Below, piece by piece: positions 11,741-23,425 of a DNA stretch of 64,000 bases. The first letter of the stretch is position 1. Each line of letters begins with the position of its first letter. This DNA is from Athripsodes cinereus (lineage: Eukaryota; Arthropoda; Insecta; Trichoptera; Leptoceridae). The stretch covers positions 29,232,948-29,296,947 of the forward strand of contig OX388314.1 of the NCBI GenBank assembly GCA_947579605.1, written 5' to 3'. The notes beneath the pieces are model-generated. The model was given only the letters and a program-made list of their open reading frames with translations. It did no database searches and was not told where the DNA came from. The position numbers and the translations under genes are program-made.

Positions 11741-11840
11741 CGGTAGTTTGGAGGTAGAGTCTCGGTCTGTGAAAGGTGTATAAAGTTATATTTAATTTTC
11801 CAACAAAAACCCAGATATATATATTAAAAATATATATATG
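11741..11840 (+). mobile_element. Decayed tRNA-derived SINE, family B
   Basis: CATCGGTAGTTTGGAGGTAG + AGTCTCGGTC matches the head of the complete SINE at 46906-47094. The B-box region is deleted and the copy resumes with TGTGAAAGGTGTATAAAGTT and CCCAGATATATA of the tail. Confidence 0.65.
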
Positions 11841-12689
11841 TGTCTACGGTTATTACAGATTTTAATCATCTGATCTGTCAATTATTATTTATGAACAAAT
11901 AAATCGATAACGATGCTTTGTGAATATTTTCGTAAACAAGTTCTCTTCCAATCTGCAAGCGATATCGACCATTCAGCCGAATAGAATCGCCAGAAAATGT
12001 TATACAGAGTACAAGTGAGATTATTAAATTATACAAACTATTCAAATATTGTAAAATCATTAAATTTTCATAATTAAATTTATCTTTGCTCTATTCAAAC
12101 TGTTCGATATTAATAATTTTGTTAACTACACAGACTATTTTTAATTTTTTATAAAGCAAGATCACTCTAGACTTTACATTTCAGTTCATTCCCTACACAC
12201 TTAGAGAACCTTTATTTTGATAAAAGTAAGATTACTGGAGTATTTTTTATTATAGAAAGGTAGTCAATTGTTACATTATATTTGTTTAAGTAAAATTAAA
12301 ATCGTTATGCTCAATCAATGTGGCTAGACAGGGATTGATTTTTAAATAAACTCACATTTTTCTCACCGTCTCAAAGTTTTCTTTCATTAATACGAGTGCT
12401 ATTATCATCAAAATAAAAACAAATTCCTGAATACTTTATGATAATTTGATTTTAATTTAAAAGAAAACGAGCATGAGCAAACAACTTATATAAGTTAACT
12501 AAGTGAAAAAAAAACTGCAAAAATAACGTATAAAAAACTGTTTTTGAAAGGAAATTTTGACAATTGTAAAAATATAATTTAGTAATAATAAAATATACCT
12601 ATATCATGAGAGTACAGTCAAAGATATCAAAAAGTAATCATCGAATTTTAAACTCTGTATTCAACATACGAGTATGTGCAGTTAGTATG

Positions 12690-13018
12690 AACTTTTTATA
12701 AACTATGATTTCTTGTTGATGAAGATAAGGCTTGTTAGTCTGCAGAATCGCAGAGTGTTGTTTGATCTCATAACGTTGAAAAGGACAGTTACTGATTCTT
12801 TGTATTGCCTGGAGTTGCTTGATTTAGTGAACCTGCGGATCCAAAATAGGAGCACCAGAAGTCAGGCAATGTTCTTTATTAAGGGGTTATCAACATACTT
12901 TGATTTTTTTTGCATCTATACTCGTATAATAGGGAATAGTTACAGCGTTACAGTGGATTTTTTCAATGATTCAGAGTGTGAGGAAATAATATGCTCTGAG
13001 CAATTTTGTTCATAAGTA
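12690..13018 (+). mobile_element. LINE RT C-terminal fragment
   Basis: The 100-residue frame (12713-13015) reads LVSLQNRRVLFDLITLKR, LYCLELLDLVNLRIQNRSTR and, near the end, VTVDFFNDSE. This order (LxSLQxRRxxxDxxxLxK / CPELLxxVxLRxxxRxTR / DFFND) is the C-terminal end of CR1/R1-like reverse transcriptases. Nothing catalytic remains. It is not a host gene. Confidence 0.65.
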
Positions 13019-13647
13019 CGTTGTATCCACTGAGGACCCCCCGTAGCTTTTTGTTTTTTTTTTTCTTAGTGTTTTGTTTTTCAAAAACTATTTTGTAATA
13101 CTATGTTGACTGTTTTTGATTCGATTATATTTATATTTTTTTGAACAATAAAAGCTGTTTTGGCTGTATATTCTGTTAATATTTGTATATATAAATTCAC
13201 TAGCTTCTTCGTTCTAAGGGGATTCCATATAAAATAAGTGCAGGGATCGTCCAATTTTTCTATCTTATAATGGCATTTTTGAAAATTACTTTGAATGATA
13301 GAGATTTTTTCCCACATTGAGATCTTAGAAAAAGGGTAAAAGGACGAATAAATAAATAAAAAAACGTGTTCACGTGCAGATATTTACGGGATGGTTTAAA
13401 AGTGATCGTGCTCATAATTCTCTAATAAATAATATTAAAATACGAAAAAATTATGAAACAAATGACTCCTCCTGGAGGTATGTTAATATATTTTATAATA
13501 AAAGATCAAAGAAGAATTTCTATAAAGTAGCATACGGGTTAGTACATAAATAGGCGTAGAATTTTATACATCAGTGAAACCAGAGCCTGGATATATTTCT
13601 AGATAATATTCCTGGATACATTAGATAAGATAATACTGTGTATATTT

Positions 13648-13725
13648 TAAGCAGCACATCGTGTTAAATGGAAGGGCTGCGAGTTTGAGTCCTACCTGGA
13701 GAACTGTCTAATTTAATAATGTTGT
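13648..13725 (+). mobile_element. tRNA-like SINE fragment, family C
   Basis: GGGCTGCGAGTTTGAGTCCT followed by ACCTGGAGAACT matches the B-box region of the family at 19251 and 38200 (GGGTTGCGGGTTxAAxTCxC..TGG). Diverged. Confidence 0.4.
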
Positions 13726-16069
13726 TTTTTTCTTACTTCTATGTTATTTTTTGTATTATGAACTGCATTGCGTACAAATGTACTTAGATGACGAACGTTA
13801 TATTATTAAAATACAGAATAAATTATACAATATATCATTAGAGCCATCTTTTCAAGAACTTTGTTTAAATTGCTTGATGTAAAAATGGAAGCTTTTGTAT
13901 ATTTTATTTGATGAGGAAATATTAAACTCATAAAAACTCACTTCTCAATAAAATTAAATCAAGTGATTTTTTTTATAAATTGTATTTTTATATGTAGGTT
14001 ATATTATATTTAAGAAGCCATATAGGTTACAACAACCAATTTTAGATATATTAAAATTAAAAACTCTTTGTATATCCGAGAAGCTTCTAATTTTAATATA
14101 CCTATCAATCGAATATAAGTAAAGAATGTTTTTAAATCCAAATAAATGTGTACTAGGCTAGCTATAGCTATAGTTAGTATATATATTAGTTTGATCACTT
14201 ATTATATGCAGGTATGTGTATATGTAGGGGTTATATTGTTTATAATTAAATGAAAGTGGGTGTATGTACGAGTACATAGTTGAAACATTTTATAACAAAT
14301 ACTTGTAATTTATCTTGTATAGAACTACTGTTGAGTGGGGAATAAGATGCCACTTAATGGAAACTTTACTAAAGTAGTGGAGCTAATGGGACTTAGGGAG
14401 AATACCAACCTTTGAATCGAATACAGTTGGAGGCACTGAGCTTCTATAAATTTGGAAATAAATTTCATAAAGTAGGTTATATAGTATCATTTTTCACAAG
14501 GGACACTGATTCTATTTGTAGTTCCCGGCTGAAAATTGACTTCAAACTCTTCTCTGTAAATTTGAGTGTTCTGCAAAAGGCAAATATTTGTAAAATTACG
14601 CACATAAGACATCTTTAATAAATTCAGTAATAAGAAATGCCACCCATCTTGAATGTTTTAATTTATCAATGATAAACTTATCGACGCACGGTTATTGGTG
14701 GAAGTTAGGAATAAGGAATTAAAATTAAACAAATTATTTACTATGTAATTCGATTTACGTTTTGTTTCCTTACAATTTCTCACTTATAATCCTAGACTGG
14801 AGTAATGGATGCGAGCTTAATGTGAATTTATGAACTTACATTGGACGGGCTCAATTGGTTTGCTCATTACCTTTACATTATTTTTTTATAATTTTGTTTA
14901 TACGTGCATGCTGTAGATACGCTTGATTGGGGGGTTTGCCTGACCGGATCAATGTGGTTTTATTTTTGTTCTTTTATAAATCTTTTATCAACTCCAGGAA
15001 TAAATTGATAATTTACATGTTTTGTGTGAATTTAATATATAAGCTGACACTCTTGTTTAAAAGTACTTACTTTTTCCGGGCTATCTTTAAGATTCCAATT
15101 TAAAATTCCGTGATGATATACCAATATATTGAGATAAACATATATTTTCCTATTTTTTTCTAAAAGAATATTTGAGACCATTAAATGCAGTGTTTTTGTT
15201 AAATTCATATTTTCATATACAATAGAAAGCTCGTATTAGAATTTAACGTTAGTTGTTAATAGTTCATTAGACAATTATATTATATAATAGAATGTAGCAC
15301 CGAAAGTTACATATATACAATATGTTAGATCTTATTAGTTTAATGTACCTTCATAGGTACATATTATATTATAATAGGCTTCTATATAAGGCTGATGAAA
15401 GTTCATAATGCACACTGTATTAGAATATTCCTACTCTATTATAAGAGGCTACACTCATCTAAATCGTGTAATAATAACGCAATGTACCTACATTTGCGTA
15501 ATGGGTATAATGGAACCAGGTATTCCCTATGGAACTAATATTATATATTATTTATATATAATATCGTCGTTTTTTTCAAAGAGTTTTAGAATAACCTTTA
15601 TTTATTCTGGCTTCTAGAGAGAGGTAGCTTTCCTCTTTGATGGCAGTTTTCCATACTAACATCTAATTTTGCCTATTTTCCTACTATTTTTATGATTCTA
15701 AGGAGTAGACAGTTCCTCCCACCCCTTTCTCCCTCCTAATAGAAAAGAGTTGGAGATCTTTTGTTTGCTGGCTATTCTAAGAGAGTACGCTATTATATAA
15801 TATTATTTTCTACAGTTTTATACAAATAATTTGAGTTCACCCTTAACACTACCATATTATTCCAAAATTCAGTAATATCTATGGTGAGCTGATAACAACG
15901 GTATTCAGATCATGGTCATAAGTAGGTACTCATTTTCTTTATAATATCAACACGCTACCAATCGACCATTTACCTCATTGTAAAGGTATCGTATCATATT
16001 AACTACCTATACCGTCTCGACATCTCTCACAAGTGAAAAAGCCAGCAGATTAATTTAACTTGTTTAATG
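13726..16069. other. AT-rich intergenic sequence
   Basis: No gene supported. At 14680-14706 a word CGGTTATTGGTGGAAGTT resembles ACCGACGGTTCTTGGTGGAA at 29780 and the reverse complement at 44695. These may be remnants of one dispersed element. Confidence 0.4.
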
Positions 16070-16075
16070 AAATTA

Positions 16076-16160
16076 AAAAAAAATGTTTTATTCTACTATT
16101 CGATTTATTCATGAGAAAGACGTCTTTCGTCTTGTTATGACATTGTCAATGCAATGATTA
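16076..16160. mobile_element. Half copy of the MITE at 29219-29406
   Basis: ATGTTTTATTCTACTATTCG through GAAAGACGTCTTTCGTCTTGT matches one arm of the palindromic element at 29219-29406; the second arm is missing. Confidence 0.6.
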
Positions 16161-16226
16161 ACCAGGTTAGTTGGAAGACATCACATTTTAGCGATAAACT
16201 TGACCTCTGTATTATTATTATCTCAT
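16158..16226 (+). mobile_element. LINE 3'-UTR remnant
   Basis: GGTTAGTTGGAAGACATCAC...GCGATAAACTTGACCTCTGTAT corresponds to the 3' UTR segment also seen at 16591-16640 and 61850-61900, ending in a TTATTATTAT tail. It is an older fragment lying just upstream of another copy. Confidence 0.6.
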
Positions 16227-16289
16227 ATCTCATTTATTTAACAAAACAATATTAGATTCTACATTTGAACACAATATAAGATTAACAAT

Positions 16290-16740
16290 AAAATTTAAGA
16301 GCCATGGCTTGCCCTTACGATCCAATAGCGAGCGTCTTCTGGCGATACCAGCTCATAGCTCAAACTTTTTTACAAACTCTTTTTCTGTTCATGGTGCTCG
16401 CTGTTGGAATAGTTTGCCTTCCAGGATAAGGTTGCTCCCCACTCTTCAAGCTTTCAAGCGGGCGGTCAAGGACCATTTTATCACACAAAATATGGCTTCT
16501 GTATCCTAGTCCCTTTTCCTACATATTCTTCTCCTTCTTACCTCCTCTTTCCTTTCTTTAAGATTTTTTTATGTGAAAGTTTTATGAAATTGGGTTAGTT
16601 GGAAGAAATCGCGCCTCTGCGATAAACTCGCCCTCTGTATATTGATTGTATGATTGTCTTTGTTTGAAATGTATTTTTGTGTGAATTTGCTTGTTATCAA
16701 TGTACAGTAAAGAATAAATAAATAAAATAAATAAAACATT
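16290..16740 (+). mobile_element. 5'-truncated LINE, RT C-terminus and 3' UTR
   Basis: The frame ending at 16509 reads SHGLPLRSNSERLLAIPAHS, then SFSVHGARCWNSLPSRIR and FKRAVKDHF, a jockey/CR1-type C-terminus. It shares SHGLPLRS..LLAIP and SFxVHGARxWN with the copy at 61205-61970, so both belong to one family. The 3' UTR carries GGTTAGTTGGAAGAAATCGC and GCGATAAACTCGCCCTCTGT and ends in AATAAATAAATAAAATAAATA. Confidence 0.8.
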
Positions 16741-16861
16741 AAATAACAAAAACCATAAAATTTTAAAATAAATTTAGGTATATTCAAATGTAGAACCCCA
16801 ACATTATTCGAGTTGATTCTTCCATGATGTTCTATGAAATAGTACAATCATGGGAGATCAC

Positions 16862-17420
16862 TTACAGAGCTACAGGGACAAAAACATTCTTACTATCCTG
16901 GTGGACGATAGAAGTACGGCCTTCTGCATGCTGTATTTGAGCCTGTCATCTACTCCCAGTTTTCTGAGATTGCTTGACAGACTCTTAGGTATTAAACCAT
17001 TCACAGACAACACTATAGGCACGATGATTGTGGTAGGTGTTCTCCACATATCTTTGATTTCATGAGCAAGATCAAGATATTTTATTATCTTATCTTGCTC
17101 AGCTTTATTAAAATTTTCATCGTGCGGTATAGTGATGTCTATGATGTATGTTTTACGGCATCTGCGATCAACCAACACAATATCTGGTCGATTAGCTATA
17201 ATAGTTCGATCAGTTTGAATTGGTCGATCCCAGTAGAGTTTAGTGTCATTGTTTTCAAGTACCGATACTGGACAATAATATTATAGTATGGTAATTTTGA
17301 TTCCTGTTCAATTAATTTAAATTTCAAAGCTAAATTTTGATGTAATATTTTTGCTACCTGATCATGTCTTTTCAAATAGTCTGTTCCGGAAAGAAGAGAA
17401 CATCCAGACAAAATATGTCT
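16862..17420 (-). mobile_element. R2/R4-like LINE fragment with restriction-like endonuclease
   Basis: Read on the minus strand, an upstream frame (17411 to ~17290) gives MSGCSLLSGTDYLKRHDQVA, HQNLALKF and LPYYN. After a frameshift near 17275 a second frame gives VLENNDTKLYWDRPIQTDRT, NRPDIVLVDRRCRKTYIIDI, TIPHDENFNKAE, KYLDLAHEIKDMW, IIVPIVLSVNGLIPKSL and MQKAVLLSSTRIVRMFLSL, ending at a stop at 16870. The RPDIVLVD...YIIDITIP arrangement fits the PD..D core of the C-terminal restriction-like endonuclease of R2/R4-group elements. RT is missing and the frameshift marks it as dead. The clade is inferred from motif pattern only. Confidence 0.7.
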
Positions 17421-17439
17421 TAATGTCTCTCTCCTCTTC

Positions 17440-17625
17440 TTTTTTTATTATTATTATTATTATTATATTGGATGATTTATTCGGTACCGTTTAATGGAGT
17501 ATCCATCTCAAGGGCGCGGGAAACTATGTTGGAAGAGCGAAGTCTTCAGCTTGCTCCTGAACGTTGTAATCGGCTGGTTTTTACGGAGGTCCTCGGGGAG
17601 TCGGTTCCAAATGACGGGTCCTGTA
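17440..17625 (-). mobile_element. LINE C-terminal fragment with (ATA)n tail
   Basis: The minus strand encodes GPVIWNRLPEDLRKNQPITT then FRSKLKTSLFQHSFPRP before a stop. This is the xWNxLPxxLR...F+xxLKxxLF C-terminus shared by many LINEs. An (ATA)n run at 17448-17466 serves as the 3' tail. It abuts the R2/R4-like fragment, so one probably inserted beside or into the other. Confidence 0.65.
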
Positions 17626-17730
17626 TATATGTATGAGTACATTGAATTGTATAACTGATATTTTTATGATACATTGTTTTGATTTATAATATTGTCCCCA
17701 ATGTACAGTGAAGAATAAAATAAATAAATA
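17626..17730 (+). mobile_element. LINE 3'-end fragment
   Basis: CCAATGTACAGTGAAGAATA followed by AAATAAATAAATA matches the terminal part of the element at 16290-16740 (CAATGTACAGTAAAGAATAA). Confidence 0.55.
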
Positions 17731-17799
17731 TTTGAAGTGAAGTAGGCGGAGATAACGGAACACCGTACTAATCATTGTTTCCATAGGTTACTTCTTATT

Positions 17800-17935
17800 T
17801 TGCTTTGTGTAAATTCATGCAATTTCTCATGCATAGACGTCAATTTCTTTTACTCAACACGCGGGCATCATATAAAATGTTTTCCATGTAGTCAAGCCAC
17901 GTAGTTCAACGCTTTCTTACAATCTCTCTTTCGTT
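17800..17935 (-). mobile_element. LINE C-terminal fragment (NRRACMRNCMN family)
   Basis: In reverse complement the words for GAACTACGTGGCTTGACTAC and GTTGAGTAAAAGAAATTGAC and GCATGAGAAATTGCATGAAT line up with the 30.4- and 36.2-kb copies. Strongly decayed, no open frame. Confidence 0.5.
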
Positions 17936-18338
17936 CGTATTATACATTTTTATTACTAACAAATTGTTCATATCTATATTATAGGTAGCTCTATGTAGCT
18001 CTATTTATACTTCGTATGTTATGTACGCAAGACCAGTTATTTTCCTATAAAGCACCTTTATTTTATAAAATTTATATTTTATAGTATATAGTTGACTACT
18101 TACACCTTGCACTTTATAGTCAATTGAAATACTTTACAACATAAGCTAATGGATTATCCAATGCCTTTCTATGTAACTTGAATATTGAGAGTAATGATAT
18201 ACATACATAGGTGCTTGTGTTACTTGATAAAATATTATCCACTGGGAATACAGGTAGGTACTATACAACGACAGATATTTTGTACTTTAGATTTACAACA
18301 TCATACATTTTTTTTATTTCATTTATAAATGGACAGTA

Positions 18339-19032
18339 TGGCCAATTCTGCATCATAAAATAGTTTAGTTGCACTAACTAAGTCAACTAAGTGTGAGAAG
18401 ATAGTCGAGTCATGATAATTAGTTCTAATTCGTATTCACAGTTTTCCGTACTAATTTAGTTCATTATTTCATTTGGACACCTTAGTACAACTATAAATTT
18501 CGAGAATCTATGGATTTCGTATTCAGAATGAAATTTTAGTTGACAGCCGACGACTAAAATAAGTTGGATTTGGCAGAATTTTATTCGCGACTTTTAATGT
18601 GCGAATATTATTAGTTGCTGTCATTTTACCGCAGAATATTGCTATATTTTGGAAGTGTTAAGTTGTTTTTTTCAATTATAAGTAAAAATTTATATTTTTT
18701 GGGCCCTCGCAACTATTAGCATGTATAAATTGTAAAATTACACCACCACCGACGCAAATACGAACGCCAAAATATATCGGCAAATCTGACATTTCACAAT
18801 TTTCACGCGCGACAGCTATTAAATTGTTGCCAGAAGTGTAAATCGGAACGTGAAAAACATTTTGTATTGCGGCATCACTGACTAATATTAGTTTGTCCCA
18901 TAGATTTAACCGTTTGCACTTGGTGGTTCTTGAGTTTATAGTTGTTTATAGTTCATAACTAATGCTGAATACGACATAATAACTAATATTAATCAACTTT
19001 TTAGTTAGTTCATTAAGATTCAGAATTGGCCC
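18339..19032. mobile_element. Non-autonomous TIR element, ~694 bp
   Basis: The left end TGGCCAATTCTGCATC and the right end (reverse complement GGGCCAATTCTGAATC) form short TIRs, with TA just outside each (18337-18338, 19033-19034). No transposase frame lies inside. TA target and short TIRs are compatible with a mariner/Tc1- or PIF-like derivative; the class is uncertain. Confidence 0.5.
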
Positions 19033-19247
19033 TAGTATACATTGAAATTACAACAACCAAAAAATATTACACAATAATAAAATGCTCCCTCCATAAGCAA
19101 CCAAATGCTTTACTGTGAAAATATTTACCTGTCCATCCAGATATTTCTGCCTCAGTATAATATATTAATTTCCATTTCTTTACTTTATTGTAATTCTCAT
19201 CTTGTTCTAGATACTGGTTAGACTTTTTTCTTCGTCCATCTCGCAAA

Positions 19248-19516
19248 GAATAATGGGTTGCAGGTTGAAGTCCCGTCTGGGAAATTACCACCAATAAAGT
19301 GTCCATGTTATTTCTTAGCCTCACATTTCTTACTAGTCTTACATCTTTGTTTTAGATTGATAACAAGTAAATTTACACAAAAAATAATGGGTTGCGGGTT
19401 GAAGTCCCGTCTGGGAAATTACCACCAATAAAGTGTCCATGTTATTTCTTAGCCTTACATTTCTTACTAGCCTTACATCGTTGTTTTAGATTGATAACAA
19501 GTAAATTTACACAAAA
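19248..19516 (+). repeat. Tandem pair of a 134-bp tRNA-like SINE unit
   Basis: Two units (19251 and 19385 onward) differ at only a few sites. Each contains GGGTTGCGGGTTGAAGTCCC (first unit: GCAGG) GTCTGGGAAATTACCAC, a B-box-like tRNA segment also present at 13670 and, inverted, at 38200. Confidence 0.75.
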
Positions 19517-20162
19517 ATACACCTAAATAAAATACAATCATACAATCAATATTATTATAGAGTTTCATGTGCTTAATTTATCTACGTAGGTATTTGATAA
19601 AAAACATCTAAATATTTTTGTATAACCATAAATTTTCAAATATGAAAAATTGAACGGGTTAAGCTCTTAAAGTGAAATTTTGTTCATTTATTTAAAATCA
19701 TTTAATTCTCCGAAAAATCAAAAACTTTTTTATTCAATTCATAATGGAACAGAAAACACTATTTAAAGGTAAATTGAATTCACAATTTATTCAAATGTTT
19801 GTGTTCTCGTTAAAAACCTTATACAGAATATTTAAATTAATGATTAAAATTGGACCATCGCATACCATTGTTATTTCAAGAGACGTGCTTTGTAACTTGC
19901 GGAAGCTCGAATTTATATAAAGATAGGTGGGTACAATCTAATGATGTTGAAATATTTTTTGGTTTGTTAATTTAAATTAAAATAACCGTGCCCAATGTCG
20001 CAAAAAAAATATGATTGAATATGTTGGAAAAAAATGGATGCAAACGGCTCGAGATCAAAAAACGTGAAAAGAAATGAAGGAGAACTTCGTTCAGGAGTGG
20101 ACATAAATGAGTTGAGAAGAAATAAGAAGAATGAAGTCATATTATAACAAATAATAATATAG

Positions 20163-20491
20163 TTCCATGCAGAGACAAATGCTAGGCATTAGCTTGAGAG
20201 ACAAGATAAGAAATGAAACCATCCGATAAAAGACAATAGTTGTCGACATTGTAGATAAAGTCTCCAAGCAATTGGCTGGTCATGTGGAAAGGGGAGAGGA
20301 TGGCAGGTGGACTTCCTGAATTCTTGAATGGAGGCCGTGGGAGAACCAAAAAAGTGTTAGGAAACCCCAAAAAAGATGGGTCGACGATATCGTCCAGATT
20401 ATGGGAAAACAGTGGTGTCGTGTTGCTCGAGATCGAAAAGTGTGGAAAATTTTTGAAGAGGCCTATATTCAGCAGTGGAGAGAAGAAGGCT
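20163..20491 (+). mobile_element. LINE RT C-terminal fragment
   Basis: With one frame change the stretch reads MQRQMLGISLRDKIRNETIR, a GHVERGEDGRW segment, KKRWVDDIVQIMGKQW and ARDRKVWKIFEEAYIQQWRE. This is the very common insect LINE C-terminus (MLGxxLxDKIRNExIR ... RWxDDI ... DRxxWxxxxEAYVQQW). Stops (for example after NETIR) show it is inactive. Related copies lie at 26225-26300 and 31890-32190. Confidence 0.7.
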
Positions 20492-20795
20492 AGCAGTAAG
20501 TATAAGTAAGTAAGTAATATAGAAATATATGGTTATAGTTAACTTTCTCTGTTAACAAGTGAGGTAATAATCGTTACACCACAACCTTTTGTTATCACCT
20601 GCTTCTGATAATCCTTCTCATACAATGTAATATAGTAATCTTGATTAGTAATACAATATATTGTAGGCGGCTCTATTCGCTATGTACATAGAAGATAATA
20701 TCAGCTTTGTATCCAATGACCTTTTGTTAAAGACTGGAAGTTCAAAAAAAAATTATAGTGCGACTAATATCATATCGTATTAACCAACTTTAAAC

Positions 20796-20856
20796 GAAAA
20801 AATAATTATGAAGTAGGTACCTTTTTATTTCAAAAAGATACTTCATAATTATTTTC
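20796..20856. repeat. Small hairpin
   Basis: AAAATAATTATGAAGTA at 20799-20815 is repeated in reverse complement at 20839-20855 around a ~23-nt loop. It may be a chance AT-rich palindrome or a tiny MITE relic. Confidence 0.4.
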
Positions 20857-21639
20857 TCCGTCGAGTCTCTTGTTGAATATGTATTAGTTTTTAAAAATAC
20901 GTTACTGTTGATACAAAATATATTGATGGTCTATGTATATACAACAATGATCGCCTATCACTATTTTTTTTACATAATTATCTATTATGTTTATATAGTT
21001 ACAAAATACACATAAGTAGGTACATATTATCTTTTATGTTGCAGATTTGAAGGACATTCATTGTTTTATGTTCCTATGGTTGGAGTATTTTTATTAATTT
21101 CTCAGGTTCATACAATGTGCAATAGGTACTTCAGTATGAGTAGAAAAGAGATCATTAATGCTATGGAGAGAGACAACATAAAATTATTTATATTTTTTTC
21201 ATTTTGGAACATGCTTCTTAAGAAAAATTGTATTTCGTTACTGGTCTATTAGGTCAATGTCTGTAATATGAGACCTGCTGATTAAACAGTTCTAATAAAT
21301 AAACAACAGGACAATCTTTAGAGTAAATACACAAAGTTGATGCAAACTCCGTACTACTCGCATGTCTATACAAAACTAGGTCGATGAATCTGACAAAGTC
21401 AATAGTAGTCAAATTTCAATAGAGACCAAACATTGATGACAATGGAACACAGAATATATCTTATACACCACACACACAAAAAAAATACATAATTTTTGTA
21501 ACAAAATTATTCATCCGATATATTATTGACAACCTTTTAAAAATTTCATTGATTAAGATAATATATCTATTACATATTCGCATCTCATTCTGGCTTGCAG
21601 ACGGACGCTGTTTCGACTTTTCCATTACTTATTATTTTT

Positions 21640-22310
21640 TTATTTTTACAATATTTAGAATCAAACAGTCGTTACACAATATGCTGACAATTAATACATT
21701 TAACATGTGGACCAGCGAAGATTCCACTCTTACCAGAAATGTCTTAGTCTTGAGGAAAAAAAGCAAAAGTTAAAATTCTCTAAAAAAGTCAAAGTAAATT
21801 TAAAAACAACGATAATACAATACTACTACTACTACTATACCATCACGGCATATCCCACAAGTGGGGTAGCCAGCAGACCAGCTGCATATAAAACATGCAA
21901 GCTGACTTCTCCGTGCCAATATAAAATTAAGACATTCAGGATGGGTGGCAAACCTCATCGCCGAATTTAAGATGTAAAATGTCTTATTTTTTCGAACACC
22001 TACCTGCCTTTTACAGGACACTCGAAAACTTACGGAGAAGAGTGGGAGACCAATTCTCTACCGGGTGCTCCACGGGATTAAGATATTGATTGAGATAATA
22101 CAATACTTAAAAATAATACAAAAATACAAAAGTGACAAATCCCAAAACATTAGAAATCAGTCTTTCAGTCTCATTAGTCTTGAGAAAAAAAAAGTAAAAG
22201 TTAAAATTTTCTAAAAAAGTCAAAGTAAATTTTAAAACAATAAAAATACAATATTTAAAATAATACAAAAATATAAAATATAAAAGCAAAAAATCCTAAA
22301 ATACTAGAAA
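21640..22310. repeat. Dispersed repeat with ~150-bp tandem duplication, interrupted by a LINE
   Basis: 21640-21760 matches 2086-2200. The following AAAGTTAAAATTCTCTAAAA-type segment (21753-21824) recurs at 22178-22252. Its continuation (TAATACAAAAATACAAAAG, ~22108) recurs at ~22262. Removing the LINE at 21825-22093 leaves two adjacent units of ~150 bp. Confidence 0.6.
21811..22107 (-). mobile_element. LINE 3' fragment with 14-bp TSD and (TAG)n tail
   Basis: The insertion (21825-22093) is bounded by GATAATACAATACT at 21811-21824 and 22094-22107. Read on the minus strand it ends CTGCTGGCTACCCCACTTGT + GGGATATGCCGTGATGGTAT and a (TAG)n microsatellite. Its last codons read CSWSAGYPTCGICRDGIV. 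The upstream part matches decayed copies at 42868-43075 and 44353-44425. It is a 269-bp 5'-truncated insertion. Confidence 0.8.
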
Positions 22311-22379
22311 TCAGATTATAGGGTTTAGATTATAGGGTTGTTTTTTTTTGTGATGGTTTACCAAATGAATTTGTAACGG

Positions 22380-22465
22380 ATGTACCTACTGTGTAATATA
22401 AGCATAATTCACTCAAACTCGGGTGCCTTGCCTTAAAGCAGAAGAAGAAGAAGATAATATATTAC
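22380..22465 (+). mobile_element. LINE 3' end with (GAA)n tail
   Basis: TTCACTCAAACTCGGGTGCC followed by TTGCCTTAAAGCAGAAGAAG and more GAAGAA: the GCCTTAAAGCAGAAGAAGAAG ending is one I recognise from insect LINE 3' termini. Only the terminal ~80 bp remain. Confidence 0.5.
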
Positions 22466-23220
22466 CTTTCTAAAAAAGCTTTCTCTCCGTTTAAAAAAAT
22501 ACTGTTATGTCATTCTTTGAGTAGGTAACTTCTTTATTCAACAAAAAACCAACAATGGTAAAAAAGACGTTGAATTGTTTTTCGTCGCGTTCGTTATATT
22601 TTCATTAAAAAAAAACATGAATTATTCATAAGTTCATACCTCGTGTAAAATTGATCAATCTCTCCCATAGCATTCAGTAATGAGCAAATATTTATTTTCC
22701 TTGAAACGAATATTTTTTTTAAATTTTATTTTTTCTCAAAAATATTAATTACTTCGTTAGATACAAACATTACGTTTAAATTTTGTCAATGAAAATATTT
22801 ATAAAATGCTTGAATGAGATCAGCCAATTTACTTCTAATACTTTACCTAACATACATAGACAATGCACAATACTGACAAATGTACTTTCATTTATTCTTC
22901 CCCGTGTCTCAGTTAGATCGGGGGCCATTATTTCTTTCCATTGTCCATCGCTTCTTCTAGGACAATTGGTTAAATACATGTTATTTTTTTTATCACTTTG
23001 ATACAATATATTTTTGTAACCTGTTCTTTATGACACACCAGTTTTCTCTCACAACTTCTAAATAATCTTAGTAATTGGCTGTTTCCTGCCATAGGAACAT
23101 TGTCATCTAGTAGTCTTTGTTTTTTTTTTATTATTCATACTGTATTCATTACAAGCAATTTATAAATAAATACATTATGAACTAATTAAAAATAACACTT
23201 ATATTATATTTTTTTAATAA
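22466..23220. other. AT-rich sequence, nothing recognised
   Basis: The overlapping ORFs at 22776-23006 and 22783-23001 on opposite strands show no family signature. Confidence 0.35.
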
Positions 23221-23227
23221 AAATGGG

Positions 23228-23425
23228 TATATTTAAAAAAAAGAGGGTAAACACTTCCAAATTTTCAGAAAGGAGCTTAAGCGTCGCGGGGTCAACTGCC
23301 TGAAACCGATGACCAGCGGATCTAAGACAAAACCAGCCTACTGCTTCATTCAAGAGTAAGCTGAAAACAAAGCTAGCGCCCTTGAGATGGTCACGGATCA
23401 TTAAACGGCGCCAAATTAAATTGCC
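23228..23425 (-). mobile_element. Possible LINE-derived fragment
   Basis: The minus frame includes VDPATLKLLSENLEVF and an RSAGHRF segment, reminiscent of a lepidopteran LINE-associated DPATAKL motif. The identification is weak. Confidence 0.3.

Noticed and set aside
12713..13015. Host gene of 100 residues
   Set aside because: The residue pattern is that of a LINE RT C-terminus.
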